A DNA stretch of 64,000 bases from DATKNA01 sp963755755 (GTDB taxonomy: Bacteria > Actinomycetota > Actinomycetes > Actinomycetales > Kineosporiaceae), in contig CAVWLJ010000012.1 of assembly GCA_963755755.1 (NCBI GenBank), positions 248,001-312,000 on the forward strand. Direction: 5' to 3'. Within the stretch, counting starts at the first letter, position 1; each line of letters begins with the position of its first letter. Below, in pieces: positions 9,882-20,830 of this stretch. The notes beneath the pieces are model-generated. The model ran no database searches and was not told where the DNA came from. It was given only the letters and a program-made list of their open reading frames with translations. The position numbers and the translations under genes were made by a program.

Positions 9882-10586
9882 TCAGGGCACGGCCGGCCGG
9901 AACCCCCGCAGCAACGGCTCGGCGAACACCGCAACGCCGGCCGCCAGCGCACAGGCGGCGGCTGGAACAGCGACCGTGAGCAGCAGCGCGCCGGGCTCCG
10001 GCCACCAGCGGCTGAGTGCCGCGGTGAGCAGATCCGGCACGACGTCGAGCGCCGCCGCGGCGAGCGCCACGGACGCGACGAGAAGCCACCGTCGCCGCGC
10101 CGGCAGGGCGGACACGGTGACCAGCCCGGACGCCAGCACGGCACCGGCGGCGAGCGCGGGCCCCGGCACCGTGAGGTGATCGGCCCCGCTCGGGTCCACG
10201 GCGGTAGCGGCGGCGACCAGCAACGCCACCGCGCCGCCGGCACCGAGCAGGGCGGCGAGCCGGAGGGCGCCGTCGATGTGGGGGCCCTCGGTCATCGGGT
10301 GAGCGGCCAGGAGCAGTACCGCCAGCGCCACCCATCCCGGTCGTGCCGCCACCCAGAGCAGGTCCGCGCCCGCCGCGCCTCCGGCTTGCGCCACCGACGA
10401 GAGCTCGACGAGCTGCGCGACGAGCGGAACGGCCAGCGCCGCGGCGGGCACGGCCTGCGCGGCCAGCGGCCGGCCCGACCGGAGCAGGGCGGCGCGCAGC
10501 ACCAGCGCGGTGACCACGGTCAGGAGAGTGATGATCGCGTCGGTGACCCAGGTCTCGGCGACGGGGACGGACGCTCCCGCGGCCAC
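9882..10586 (-). CDS. Multi-helix membrane protein of unknown function
   Basis: This 234-residue protein is highly hydrophobic, with about seven Ala/Leu/Val-rich membrane segments (for example AIITLLTVVTALVLRAALL, GWVALAVLLLAA, LLLTVAVPAAACALAAGVAVF). No family is recognised. The GTG at 10586 is simply the first start in the open frame. Adding one G near 10615 would join an upstream frame starting at ATG 10668 (MRVNRSTALVAGVLV), which gives a more natural N-terminus, so the true gene may be 9882-10668. It converges closely with the exporter permease. Confidence 0.5.
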   Translation of the reverse strand: MAAGASVPVAETWVTDAIITLLTVVTALVLRAALLRSGRPLAAQAVPAAALAVPLVAQLVELSSVAQAGGAAGADLLWVAARPGWVALAVLLLAAHPMTEGPHIDGALRLAALLGAGGAVALLVAAATAVDPSGADHLTVPGPALAAGAVLASGLVTVSALPARRRWLLVASVALAAAALDVVPDLLTAALSRWWPEPGALLLTVAVPAAACALAAGVAVFAEPLLRGFRPAVP

Positions 10587-10715
10587 CCCCGAGGCGGCGA
10601 CGTCTGCGGACGCGGAGAGGGCGCACGAGCACCCCGGCGACCAGAGCTGTGCTGCGGTTGACGCGCATGCCCCTGTATCGGCGTCCCTCGCAGCGAGGTG
10701 GAGGCCCGGCAGCGC

Positions 10716-11895
10716 TCAGGCCGGAGGCAGGTCGGCCAGGGCCGCGATCCGGGCGCGGTGCCGGCCGGACGTCCCGAAGGCCAGCTGGTCGGCCTTCGCC
10801 CGCTTCAGGCGGAGGTGGACCGGGTGCTCCCAGGTCATGCCGATCCCTCCGTGCAGCTGCAGCGCCTCCTCCGCGGCGTGCACCGCTACGCCGGAGCCGT
10901 AGGCCTGGGCCACCGCCACGGCGAGCTCCGTCTCCGGGTCGGTCGCCGGGCTCCGGGAGAGCCGGTCCGCCGCGTACCGTGCTGCCGCGCGCAGCGAGGT
11001 GACCTCGAGCCAGACGTCCGCGAGGCGGTGCTTGAGGGCCTGGAACGACCCCACCGGTCGACCGAACTGGGTGCGGACCTTGAGGTAGGCCACCGTCTCG
11101 TCGAGGCACCAGCCGGCCACGCCGAGCTGCTCGGAGGCCAGCAGCCCGGCGCCCGTGAGCAGCGCGGATCGGACGGCCGCCGTCGCGGCCTCGCCCTCGG
11201 CGACGACCGTCGCGTCCGCCCCGTCGAAGGAGAGGTCCGACAACCGGCGGGTCTGGTCCAGGGAGGGGCGTGGCCTCGCCGGACGACGCCCTCCGCCAGA
11301 ACCAGCACCGGTACCTCGTCGCGGAGGGCCGGGACGAGCACGAGCTCGGCGAGCTCACCGTCGGCGACGCTGGTCACGGTGCCGCGCAGCACGCCGCCCT
11401 CGAAGGCGACGGCCGACGGCCACCCGGCGTCCGGCGGTGTGGAGAGCGGCAGGGCGAGCGCGGCGGCCGCGCCACCGGCGGCGAGGCGCGCCAGCGCGTC
11501 GTCCACGCGCGACCGCCCGCGGCACGGCGAGCAGTGCGGTCGTGGCCACGACCGCGCTGGTGAGGAACGGGACGGCGGCGACGGCGCGGCCCAGCTCCTC
11601 GAGGACGACGGCCGCCTCCCGCGCGGACGCCCCGGCGCCGCCGCGCTCCTCGGGGACCAGCAGGCCGGCCAGGCCGACGTCGGCGGCCAGCGCCTGCCAC
11701 AGCGCCGCGGTCGTGCGGCGCGTCCGAGTCCAGCGCGCGGACCTGCGCGGCCGGGTCGAGGCGGTCCCGCAGCAGGTCGCGCACCGTGGCCCGCAGGTCC
11801 TCCTCGACCTCGCCGTAGAGCAGGTCGGCGTCCCCGAGCGGATCGGTGGCGACAGCCGGGTCGAGCGCCTCCGCGAGGTCCGGGTGGGTCGTCAT
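10716..11895 (-). pseudogene. Acyl-CoA dehydrogenase, smaller partner, three frame breaks
   Basis: This FAD-dependent acyl-CoA dehydrogenase would be about 392 residues once three single-base shifts (near 11720, 11510 and 11265) are repaired. The start MTTHPDLAEALDPAVATD overlaps the stop of the upstream dehydrogenase by ATGA. The C-terminal half is intact and typical: GWCLDETVAYLKVRTQFGRP, then ALQLHGGIGMTWEHPVHL. Adjacent, unequal acyl-CoA dehydrogenases with overlapping ends resemble the heteromeric FadE pairs of actinobacterial sterol and bile-acid side-chain degradation. That assignment is inference; no other sterol genes are in view. Confidence 0.7.
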
Positions 11896-13103
11896 CGCGG
11901 CAGGTCCTTCCACGGCACGGTGGTGTCGGTGCGGGGTTCGGCGGGCAGGCCGAGCACGCGCTCGGCGATCACGTTCCGGAGGATCTCCGACGTCCCGCCC
12001 TCGATCGAGTTGCCCTTCGCGCGCAGGTACCGGTAGCCCACGCCGCGGCCGGTGGTCTCGCCGGTGAAGTCGACGTGGTCGGGGCGGACGAGCGACCAGT
12101 CGTCGTACGCCAGGCCCTCCTCGCCGCGCAGCTCGACCTCCAGGCTGCTGATCGCCTGGGAGAGCCGCGCGAACGCCAGCTTGTTCGCGGATCCCTCGGG
12201 GCCCGGGCGGCCCGCGGCGAGCTGCTGCCGCAGCCGCTGGCCGGTGATGCGGTTGACCTCGGCGTCCGTCCAGAGCGCGAGCAGCCGGTCGTGGAGCTCC
12301 GGGGTCCGCAGCTCGGGCCGCTCCCGCCAGAGGCGCGCCGACACCCCGATCATGCCGCTCTCGCGGGGCGCCGCCGATCCGCCGATCGCGATCCGCTCGT
12401 TCATGAGGGTCGCCTGCGCGACCTTCCACCCGGCACCGACGGGGCCGAGGCGGTGGGCGTCCGGGATCCGGACGCCGTTCAGCCACACCTCGTTGAACTC
12501 GGCCTCACCGGTGATCTGCCGGAGCGGGCGGACGTCGACGCCCTCGGCCGTCATGTCGCAGACGAAGTAGGTCAGGCCGGCGTGCTTGACGAGGGAAGGG
12601 TCGTGCCGGGCGACGAGGATCGCCCAGCGCGCCGAGTGCGCGTTCGACGTCCAGACCTTCTGGCCGTCGACGACCCAGGTCTCGGCGTCCGGCTGCAGCA
12701 CCGCGCGCGTGGCGAGCCCGGCGAGGTCGGAACCGGCACCGGGTTCGCTGAAGAGCTGGCACCACACCTCCTCGCCGGTGAACAGCGGGCGCAGCCAGCG
12801 GTGCTGCTGCTCCGGCGTCCCGAACGCGAGGATGGTCGGCGCGGCCATGCCCAGGCCGATCCCGATCCGGCGGGGGTCGTTGCCGGGTGCGTGCGCGGCG
12901 GCGAGTTCGGCGTCCACCACGGCCTGCAGGGCGCGCGGCGCGCCGAGGCCGCCGAGCCCGGCGGGGTAGTGGACCCAGGCCAGGCCGGCGTCGAAGCGGG
13001 CGCGGAGGAACTCGACCGGGGGCGTGGAGGCCGGATCGTGCGTGGCCAGCAGGTCACGGACCCGGGCCCGGACGTCGGCGGGCGCGACGGCGGCGTCGGT
13101 CAT
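11892..13103 (-). CDS. Acyl-CoA dehydrogenase, larger partner
   Basis: This protein has about 403 residues. Middle-domain motifs are clear (WCQLFSEPGAGSDLA, WVVDGQKVWTSNAH, the FAD and substrate loops) as is the C-terminal NSIEGGTSEILRNVIAERVLGLP. It introduces a 2,3-double bond into an acyl-CoA. I take ATG 13103 (MTDAAVAPADVR) rather than an upstream GTG at 13121. It is the first gene of a two-gene operon with the partner dehydrogenase and probably forms a heteromer with it. Confidence 0.8.
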   Translation of the reverse strand: MTDAAVAPADVRARVRDLLATHDPASTPPVEFLRARFDAGLAWVHYPAGLGGLGAPRALQAVVDAELAAAHAPGNDPRRIGIGLGMAAPTILAFGTPEQQHRWLRPLFTGEEVWCQLFSEPGAGSDLAGLATRAVLQPDAETWVVDGQKVWTSNAHSARWAILVARHDPSLVKHAGLTYFVCDMTAEGVDVRPLRQITGEAEFNEVWLNGVRIPDAHRLGPVGAGWKVAQATLMNERIAIGGSAAPRESGMIGVSARLWRERPELRTPELHDRLLALWTDAEVNRITGQRLRQQLAAGRPGPEGSANKLAFARLSQAISSLEVELRGEEGLAYDDWSLVRPDHVDFTGETTGRGVGYRYLRAKGNSIEGGTSEILRNVIAERVLGLPAEPRTDTTVPWKDLPR

Positions 13104-13160
13104 GACCGGACCGTACGTCACGGGACGGACATCCGGGCAGTGCCCGGATCAGCGCCGGGA

Positions 13161-13703
13161 TCAGTCGGTCAGGTCGCCCGGGCGGAGCCGGTAGACCCGC
13201 AGCCGCAGGTCGTAGTACTTGGTCGTCTCGCCGACCCACTGGAACCCGAGCCGCTGCGCCACGGCGATGCCCGGCTCGTTGCGCGGCCGGGCCACGATGT
13301 ACACCTCGGGCAGGCCCTCGGTGAACGCCCACCGGACCAGCGCGCGGGTCGCCTCCGTCGCGTATCCGTGGCCCCACTCCTGCGGGAGCAGCACGTAGCC
13401 GACCTCGGCGTCCTCGGCGTCCGGTGGGAGCGGCAGCAGCACGGCGCCGCCGACCAACCGCCCGTCGTCCCGCGCCCGGATCGCCCAGCGCCCCGCGGGC
13501 GGGGTGAGCCTCGCGTGCTCCTGGGCCCACTGCTCGAGCACGAGCTCCATCGAGGGGGCGTCCGGCACCCGGGTCATGGCCGGGCTCAGCCAGGCGACGA
13601 GCTGGTCGTCGCCGTACAGGCGCAGGGCCTCGGCCGCGTCGTCGCGCCGCCACGGCTGCAGCACCAGGCGCTCGGTCTCGAGCGTGGCCCCGGTCGTCGT
13701 CAT
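13161..13703 (-). CDS. GNAT N-acetyltransferase (RimJ/RimL type)
   Basis: This 180-residue protein opens with TLETERLVLQPWRRDDAAEA, the standard RimJ/RimL beginning. The acetyl-CoA loop region is YVLLPQEWGHGYATEATRAL and the C-terminal strand is NEPGIAVAQRLGFQWVGET. It transfers acetyl groups to an N-terminal or small-molecule amine; the substrate is unknown. The much longer open frame upstream of ATG 13703 is antisense to glgX and is not part of this gene. It is divergent from glgX. Confidence 0.8.
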   Translation of the reverse strand: MTTTGATLETERLVLQPWRRDDAAEALRLYGDDQLVAWLSPAMTRVPDAPSMELVLEQWAQEHARLTPPAGRWAIRARDDGRLVGGAVLLPLPPDAEDAEVGYVLLPQEWGHGYATEATRALVRWAFTEGLPEVYIVARPRNEPGIAVAQRLGFQWVGETTKYYDLRLRVYRLRPGDLTD

Positions 13704-13798
13704 GCCGATCTCCCCTCGACGATCACGCCAACTCCCGGGCCACCGGTGGTGTTCCCCTGCCACCCGCCACCCGTGAGGAGGGGTGGAAGAGTGGTGCC

Positions 13799-15946
<2,148 letters not shown>

Positions 15947-15987
15947 CGGGTGTCGCCCGGATTTCGCCATCGTGCTAGGAACGGGGC

Positions 15988-16374
15988 ATGGCGGGTGAGC
16001 ACGAGCCGGTGCGCGTGGTGCGCGCCGGGGAGCTGACGGACGGCGACCCGACCCCGGGGATGCGGCGGCAGGTCGCCTTCGAGGCGCCGGGCCTGTGGGC
16101 CGGCATCGTGCACACCGAACCGGGCGCCACCTCCGGGTGGCACCATCACGGCACGCACGAGACGAGCCTGTACGTGGTGCACGGCCGGATGCGGCTCGAG
16201 TTCGGGGCCGGCGGCGCGGAGGCCGTCGAGGCAGGCCCGGGCGACTTCCTCCACGTACCCGCGGGCACCGTCCACCGGGAGTCGAACCCGTCGCCGGACG
16301 AGGTCTCGACCGCGGTGATCGCCCGGGCCGGCACGGGGGCGCCGACCGTCAACGTCGACGGGCCCGATTCCTAG
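15988..16374 (+). CDS. Cupin-domain protein
   Basis: This 128-residue single-cupin protein has both motifs: motif 1 GWHHHGTHETSLYVVHG (three His and a Glu) and motif 2 GDFLHVPAGTVHRESN. The residues for a mononuclear metal site are all present. The reaction is unknown. A TAGGAA box at 15976-15981 ends six bases before the ATG, suggesting a leaderless transcript. Confidence 0.75.
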   Translation: MAGEHEPVRVVRAGELTDGDPTPGMRRQVAFEAPGLWAGIVHTEPGATSGWHHHGTHETSLYVVHGRMRLEFGAGGAEAVEAGPGDFLHVPAGTVHRESNPSPDEVSTAVIARAGTGAPTVNVDGPDS

Positions 16375-16497
16375 CCGCGGTCGATCGGCCGTACGCGGGA
16401 GCCCCGGATCGGCGGGTCGGGCGTATTCCCGCCCCGGCCGGTGGAGATGGCACCGAGCAGCGCCGCCGCCACCCCGCTCGTCCCTAGCGTCCCCGGC

Positions 16498-17011
16498 GTG
16501 GGCCTGTTCGGGAGACGCCGCCTCGCCCCTCCGGCACCGGTGGTCGTCGATGCGCTGCCGACCACGCCCACGCAACGCGTCCTGGCGTTGAAGGCGGCGT
16601 TGCTCGAGCGAGGTCTCGGCGGTGCTGCCGCGCAGGGCCGGCCGCTGCCGGACGGCGAGGCGTTCGACGAGCTGGTGGCACTCGTCGAGCACCACGAGCC
16701 GGACGCCGCCGAGCGCCGCGCGCTCTGCGCACAGCTGGCCGAGGACCTGCAGAGCATGATCGTCGTCGACGCGGTCGACGTCGACGAGGTCCTCGACGTG
16801 CTCGGTGCGACCCCCGAGCGATGGAACGAGCACGACGTCCCGCCCCAGGGCCCGGGGCGCCGCGCGAGCGCGCGCGGACGCCGCGCTGGCGCTGGCGCGC
16901 GAGACCCGGCTGGGGGAGGGCGAGCTGCTGGACCGGTGGGCGCACGACGACGCGTTCGTGCTGGACTCCCTCGCCGTGCTCCTGGTCGTCTTCACCCGCC
17001 TCGCCGTCTGA
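16498..17011 (+). pseudogene. Helical protein of unknown function, one frame break
   Basis: The reconstructed protein has about 171 residues. It starts at GTG 16498 (GLFGRRRLAPPAPVVVDAL) seven bases after a TAGCGT box. It continues through QRVLALKAALLERGL and ALCAQLAEDLQSMIVVDAVDVDE. After a one-base shift near 16855 it ends ALARETRLGEGELLDRWAHDDAFVLD to FTRLAV at 17011. It is mostly alpha-helical with an acidic centre and no membrane segment. I do not recognise the family. Confidence 0.5.
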
Positions 17012-17021
17012 GGCGTTCCGC

Positions 17022-17096
17022 TGCCGTCGTTCGTCGATGGTCGGCGACACGCCGTGGATCGCCCGGGTTCCCGGCGGGAAATGACGAACGACGGCA
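17022..17096. terminator. Inverted repeat between convergent genes
   Basis: Perfect 14-bp arms TGCCGTCGTTCGTC (17022-17035) and GACGAACGACGGCA (17083-17096) enclose 47 bases. They lie between the stops of a plus-strand and a minus-strand gene. The element could fold in either transcript and end both. No T-run follows. A REP-like element is the alternative. Confidence 0.5.
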
Positions 17097-17108
17097 CGCA
17101 AGGCGACG

Positions 17109-18179
17109 TCAGCCTTCCCGGCGGACCTCGTCCGGGGACTTGTCCGGCCGCAGGCCGCGCCACGACGGGTGGCGCAGGTGCCCGTCGCCGGTCCACTCGG
17201 TGAACACGACCTCGCCGACGAGCTGCGGCTCCACCCAGTGCGCCTCCCGCAGCTCCGCCCGGGGGAGCGGCGTGGCGAAGGCCGGGTCCGGTCGTTCCAG
17301 CGGCGCCAGCCGGCGCGCGAGGTCGGCGAGCATGGCGCCGGTGAAGCCGGTCCCGACGCCGCCGACGAACTCCAGCCCGGCCGGCCCCTGGACGCCGAGG
17401 ATCAGCGAGCCGATGCCGCCGTCGCGCCGGCCGTGCCCGGTCCGCCAGCCTGCGACCACGACTTCCTGCATCCGCACGTGCTTGATCTTGCGCCAGTCGG
17501 GCGACCGGGCCCCCGGCCGGTACGTCGACGCCGCCCGCTTCGCCACCACCCCTTCGAGCCGGTTCTCCCGGCTCGCGGCGAGCACGTCGGTGCCCGGCCC
17601 GGGGAAGCTCGGCGGCACGCGCCAGGTCGTCCCCGCGATGTCGAGACCCTCCAGGAGGTCGCGCCGCTCGAGGTAGGGCGCGCGCAGCAGCGACCGGCCG
17701 TCCAGGGCGAGCAGGTCGAAGACCAGGTAGACCACCGGCACCCGCTCGGCGAGCCGGCGCGCGACGGCGACGTCCGCGATGTGCATCCGCTCCTGGAGCC
17801 GCCCGAAGCTCGGCCGCCCGTCCGCGTCGAACGTCACGAGCTCGCCGTCGAGCACCGCTCGGCGGCCGTCGAGCGCCGGCGGCGGAGGGAGGATCTCCGG
17901 GTAGCTGCGGCTGACGTCGAGGTCGTTGCGGGACAGGAGCCGCACCTCGCCCGCGCCGACGTAACCGACGGCTCGGACGCCGTCCCACTTCATCTCGTAC
18001 CGCCAGTGCGCGTCCTCGGCGGCGTTCGGCAGCTCCCCGGGCACGGCGAGCATGGGGCGGATCAGCTCGGGGGCGGCCCGGCGCCCGTCGCTCCGCCTCC
18101 GGTCGCGCCATGACAGCGAGGGTGGCGTACGCGGGGCCCGCGCGCCCAGGGAAGGGCCGGGGGCGGCGGCGACCTTCAC
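17109..18179 (-). CDS. ATP-dependent DNA ligase (LigD-ligase-domain/LigC type)
   Basis: The protein has about 356 residues. The adenylation motif is YEMKWDGVRAV with the nucleophilic Lys; motif III is in VYLVFDLLALDG; motif IV is LEGVVAKRAAS; motif V is WRKIKHVRMQEVVVAG. An OB-fold domain follows (LVGEVVFTEWTGDGHLRHPSW). It seals nicks using ATP and in actinobacteria is linked to non-homologous end joining or gap repair. No Ku or LigD polymerase gene is nearby. The start is uncertain: GTG 18179 keeps it clear of the divergent fda gene, while ATG 18052 (MLAVPGELP) would be shorter than usual. Confidence 0.8.
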   Translation of the reverse strand: MKVAAAPGPSLGARAPRTPPSLSWRDRRRSDGRRAAPELIRPMLAVPGELPNAAEDAHWRYEMKWDGVRAVGYVGAGEVRLLSRNDLDVSRSYPEILPPPPALDGRRAVLDGELVTFDADGRPSFGRLQERMHIADVAVARRLAERVPVVYLVFDLLALDGRSLLRAPYLERRDLLEGLDIAGTTWRVPPSFPGPGTDVLAASRENRLEGVVAKRAASTYRPGARSPDWRKIKHVRMQEVVVAGWRTGHGRRDGGIGSLILGVQGPAGLEFVGGVGTGFTGAMLADLARRLAPLERPDPAFATPLPRAELREAHWVEPQLVGEVVFTEWTGDGHLRHPSWRGLRPDKSPDEVRREG

Positions 18180-18241
18180 CCGACCGGTGTACGTTCCGAA
18201 CCGACCGATGGTCGCCGATGCGCCGGAGAGGGGTCGGACCG

Positions 18242-19129
18242 ATGAACGAGGCACAACGGTCGAAGGTGGCCACGGGGCGCGGGTTCTTCGCCGCCCTCGA
18301 CCAGAGCGGCGGGAGCACCCCGAAGGCGCTCGCGCTCTACGGCATCGAGGAGTCCGAGTACTCCTCGGACGAGCAGATGTTCGACCTCATGCACGAGTTC
18401 CGCAGCCGCATCATCGCCAGTCCGGCCTTCGAGGGCGACCGGGTGCTCGCCGCGATCCTCTTCGAGCAGACCATGGACCGCGACGTCGAGGGCGTGAACG
18501 CGGTGCAGTACCTCTGGGAGCGCAAGAACATCGTGCCCTTCGTCAAGGTCGACGAGGGGCTCGCGCCCGAGGCCGACGGCGTCCAGGTCATGAAGACGTT
18601 CACGAGGATCGACGACCTGCTCGAGCGAGCCGTCCGCCGGCAGGTGTTCGGCACCAAGATGCGTTCCGTGGTCAAGCACGCGGACGCCGCCGGCATCACC
18701 GCCGTCCTCGACCAGCAGTTCAGCTACGCCGGCCGGATCCTCGACGCCGGGCTCGTCCCGATCGTCGAGCCCGAGGTCGACATCCACGCGGAGGACAAGG
18801 CCGAGGCCGAGGAGATGCTCAGGACCGGCATCGTCGAACGCCTCGACGCCGTCCCCGAGGGCCGTCAGGTGCTGCTCAAGCTGTCCATCCCGAGCGTGGA
18901 CGGCTTCTACTCCGACCTCATGACCCACCCCAGGGTGCTCCGGGTGGTCGCACTCTCCGGCGGCTACTCCCGGGACGAGGCCGACACGCTGCTCGCACAC
19001 AACCCCGGCCTCATCGCGAGCTTCTCCCGTGCCCTCACCGAGGGCCTGCAGCGCGACCAGCCGGACGCCGAGTTCGACGAGGTGCTCGACAAGGCGATCG
19101 CCTCGATCTACGCGGCGTCCCTGACGTAG
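18242..19129 (+). CDS. fda: Class I fructose-bisphosphate aldolase
   Basis: This 295-residue enzyme splits fructose-1,6-bisphosphate into two triose phosphates by a Schiff-base mechanism. It matches the short bacterial class I type: GFFAALDQSGGSTPKALALYG at the start, AAILFEQTMDRDVEGV, FGTKMRSVVK, VPIVEPEVDIHAEDKAEAEE, and LLKLSIPS containing the active-site Lys region. The ATG follows GGAGAGGGG by eight bases. It is divergent from the ligase gene with about 60 bases between starts. Confidence 0.9.
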   Translation: MNEAQRSKVATGRGFFAALDQSGGSTPKALALYGIEESEYSSDEQMFDLMHEFRSRIIASPAFEGDRVLAAILFEQTMDRDVEGVNAVQYLWERKNIVPFVKVDEGLAPEADGVQVMKTFTRIDDLLERAVRRQVFGTKMRSVVKHADAAGITAVLDQQFSYAGRILDAGLVPIVEPEVDIHAEDKAEAEEMLRTGIVERLDAVPEGRQVLLKLSIPSVDGFYSDLMTHPRVLRVVALSGGYSRDEADTLLAHNPGLIASFSRALTEGLQRDQPDAEFDEVLDKAIASIYAASLT

Positions 19130-19182
19130 GCGACCGACGTCTCACCGCGCGCCGACCGGGGCGCGCCCCGCAGGATGGCGTC

Positions 19183-19581
19183 ATGCCTCTCGCCCTGCCC
19201 GACGACCTGCGCGACCTCCTGAGCCGCCCCAGCCCGTGCGTGATCACGACTCTGCTGCCCGACGGGTCGCCGCACGCCACCGAGGTGTGGGTGGACGTCG
19301 ACGGCGACCACGTGCTGGTCAACAGCGTCGACGGCCATCGCAAGGTCGCGAACGTCCGCCGGGACCCCCGGGTCGCGGTGACCGTGCTCGACCCGGACGA
19401 GACCTCGCGATACCTGAGCGTGCGCGGCCGCGTCGTCGAGGTCACGACGGAGGGTGCGGCGGACCACATCGAGAAGCTCGCCCATCGGTACACCGGCCGG
19501 CCCTACCGCTGGTACGGCGGCCGCGACCAGGTGCGCGTGCTGCTGCGGATCGAGGCCGAGCACATCCTCGGCGGCTTCTGA
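19183..19581 (+). CDS. PPOX-class (split-barrel) F420/flavin-dependent enzyme
   Basis: This 132-residue protein has the pyridoxamine-phosphate-oxidase-like split barrel: PCVITTLLPDGSPHATEVWVDVDGDHVLVNSV, KVANVRRDPRVAVTVLDPD and YLSVRGRVVEVTTEGA. Small actinobacterial members usually bind F420 or FMN and reduce or oxidise small substrates. A CAGGAT box at 19171-19176 ends six bases before the ATG, again suggesting a leaderless start. Confidence 0.8.
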   Translation: MPLALPDDLRDLLSRPSPCVITTLLPDGSPHATEVWVDVDGDHVLVNSVDGHRKVANVRRDPRVAVTVLDPDETSRYLSVRGRVVEVTTEGAADHIEKLAHRYTGRPYRWYGGRDQVRVLLRIEAEHILGGF

Positions 19582-19663
19582 CGCCGTCCTCCGGCCGGCC
19601 TACAGCCGGCCGCGCCGCCTGCCGATGCCGCACGCAGGTTGCGGTCAGGAGGAGGCGGCGCAG

Positions 19664-20777
19664 GTGGCCACGGAGTACCAGCACGGGTGGGTCCGTGCGG
19701 CGGAACAGCTCGACGGGAGCGCCCGTCGCACCCGCCGGCTCGTCGTCGGCGGGCAGGCCGCGACGTCGGCGCTGTTCGCGGTCGGCGGCCTGACCGGCCT
19801 GCCCGCACCCGCCGGCTGGCAGCTCCTGCTCCTCGCCGCCGCGGCCGCCTGGTCCGCGTACGTCACCGACGTGCTGGCCGGCGGCCGCCGTCCGGTCGAG
19901 CACTGCTGCATGGCGCAGCTGCCGACCGCCCTCGTCGTCCTCGTCGCCGGCGTCGCCGGCCCGCGAGGCTCCGCGGCCGCCGCCCTCGCCGTCCTCGTCC
20001 TGCTCGTGCTGGCCGCCGCGCCGTACGTGGAGCGCAGCCACCTCGGCGTGCTCCTCGCGGCGGGCGGCGCGGCCGCCCTGGCCGTCGAGGTCGCCGCGGA
20101 GCCCGGGCGCTTCCCCGTCGGCTGGTTCGGCGTCCTCGCCGTCCTCGCGGTCGGCGTCGGGCTGGTCCGGCAGGCGCGCGGGCACGCCGAGGTGCTGCGC
20201 GACCTCATGAACGCTGGAGGCCACGGACGCTCTCACCGGGCTCCCGAACGCCCGCTACCTGCACCAGGCCGTGGAGGAGACGTTCGCCGCGGCCACTCCG
20301 CAGCAGCCGCTGGCGCTGGTCGCGCTGGAGATCGACGGCTACCGGGACCTCGACCACGCTCACGGCTTCCGGGTGGCGGATCCCGTGCTCGCCGACGTCG
20401 CCGCACGCCTGCGCACCGCCCTCCCGCCCGGGGCCGTGCTCGCGCGGGGCGACGGCGACGTTGTGGTCGCCGTCCTGCCCGGCACGGACGCCGCCCTCGC
20501 CTGGGACGTCGCCGCCGCGCTACGGTCCGCCGCCACCCACCGCCCGGCGGGGCCGCACGGCGAGCCGGACCCCCTGCCCGCCGTCCGCATCACCGCCGGG
20601 ATCGCCGTCCACCCCTGCCCGGACGTGCTGCTCGCGCCCGCGGCGTCCGGCCGGGCCCTGGTCGCGCGGGCCGAGCAGGCCCTGCACGACGCCCGCCGCC
20701 GCGGCCAGGCCGTGCGCATCGCCTCCGCCGTCGACGCGCCGGACGCCGAGGAGGTCGCCCGCCCGGCCTATGTCTGA
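19664..20777 (+). pseudogene. Membrane protein with degenerate GGDEF-like domain, one frame break
   Basis: GTG 19664 is preceded by AGGAGGAGG at ideal spacing. The N-terminal half carries about five membrane helices (AATSALFAVGGLTGLPAP, WQLLLLAAAAAWSAYV, AALAVLVLLVLAAAPYV, LGVLLAAGGAAALAVEV, GVLAVLAVGVGLV). A one-base loss near 20213 separates it from a cytoplasmic domain that starts DALTGLPNARYLHQAVEE, the classic GGDEF opening. Where GGDEF should be, it reads ARGDGDVVVAV, so diguanylate cyclase activity is unlikely. The next gene begins 53 bases on, probably in the same operon. Confidence 0.7.
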
Positions 20778-20830
20778 CCGGCCCCTCCCTGCCGACAGGA
20801 CCGGCACGGGCGGAGGACACAGGGAGGCAC

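Noticed and set aside
19664..20777. Active diguanylate cyclase
   Set aside because: The signature site is RGDGD rather than GG(D/E)EF, so the enzyme activity is not supported.
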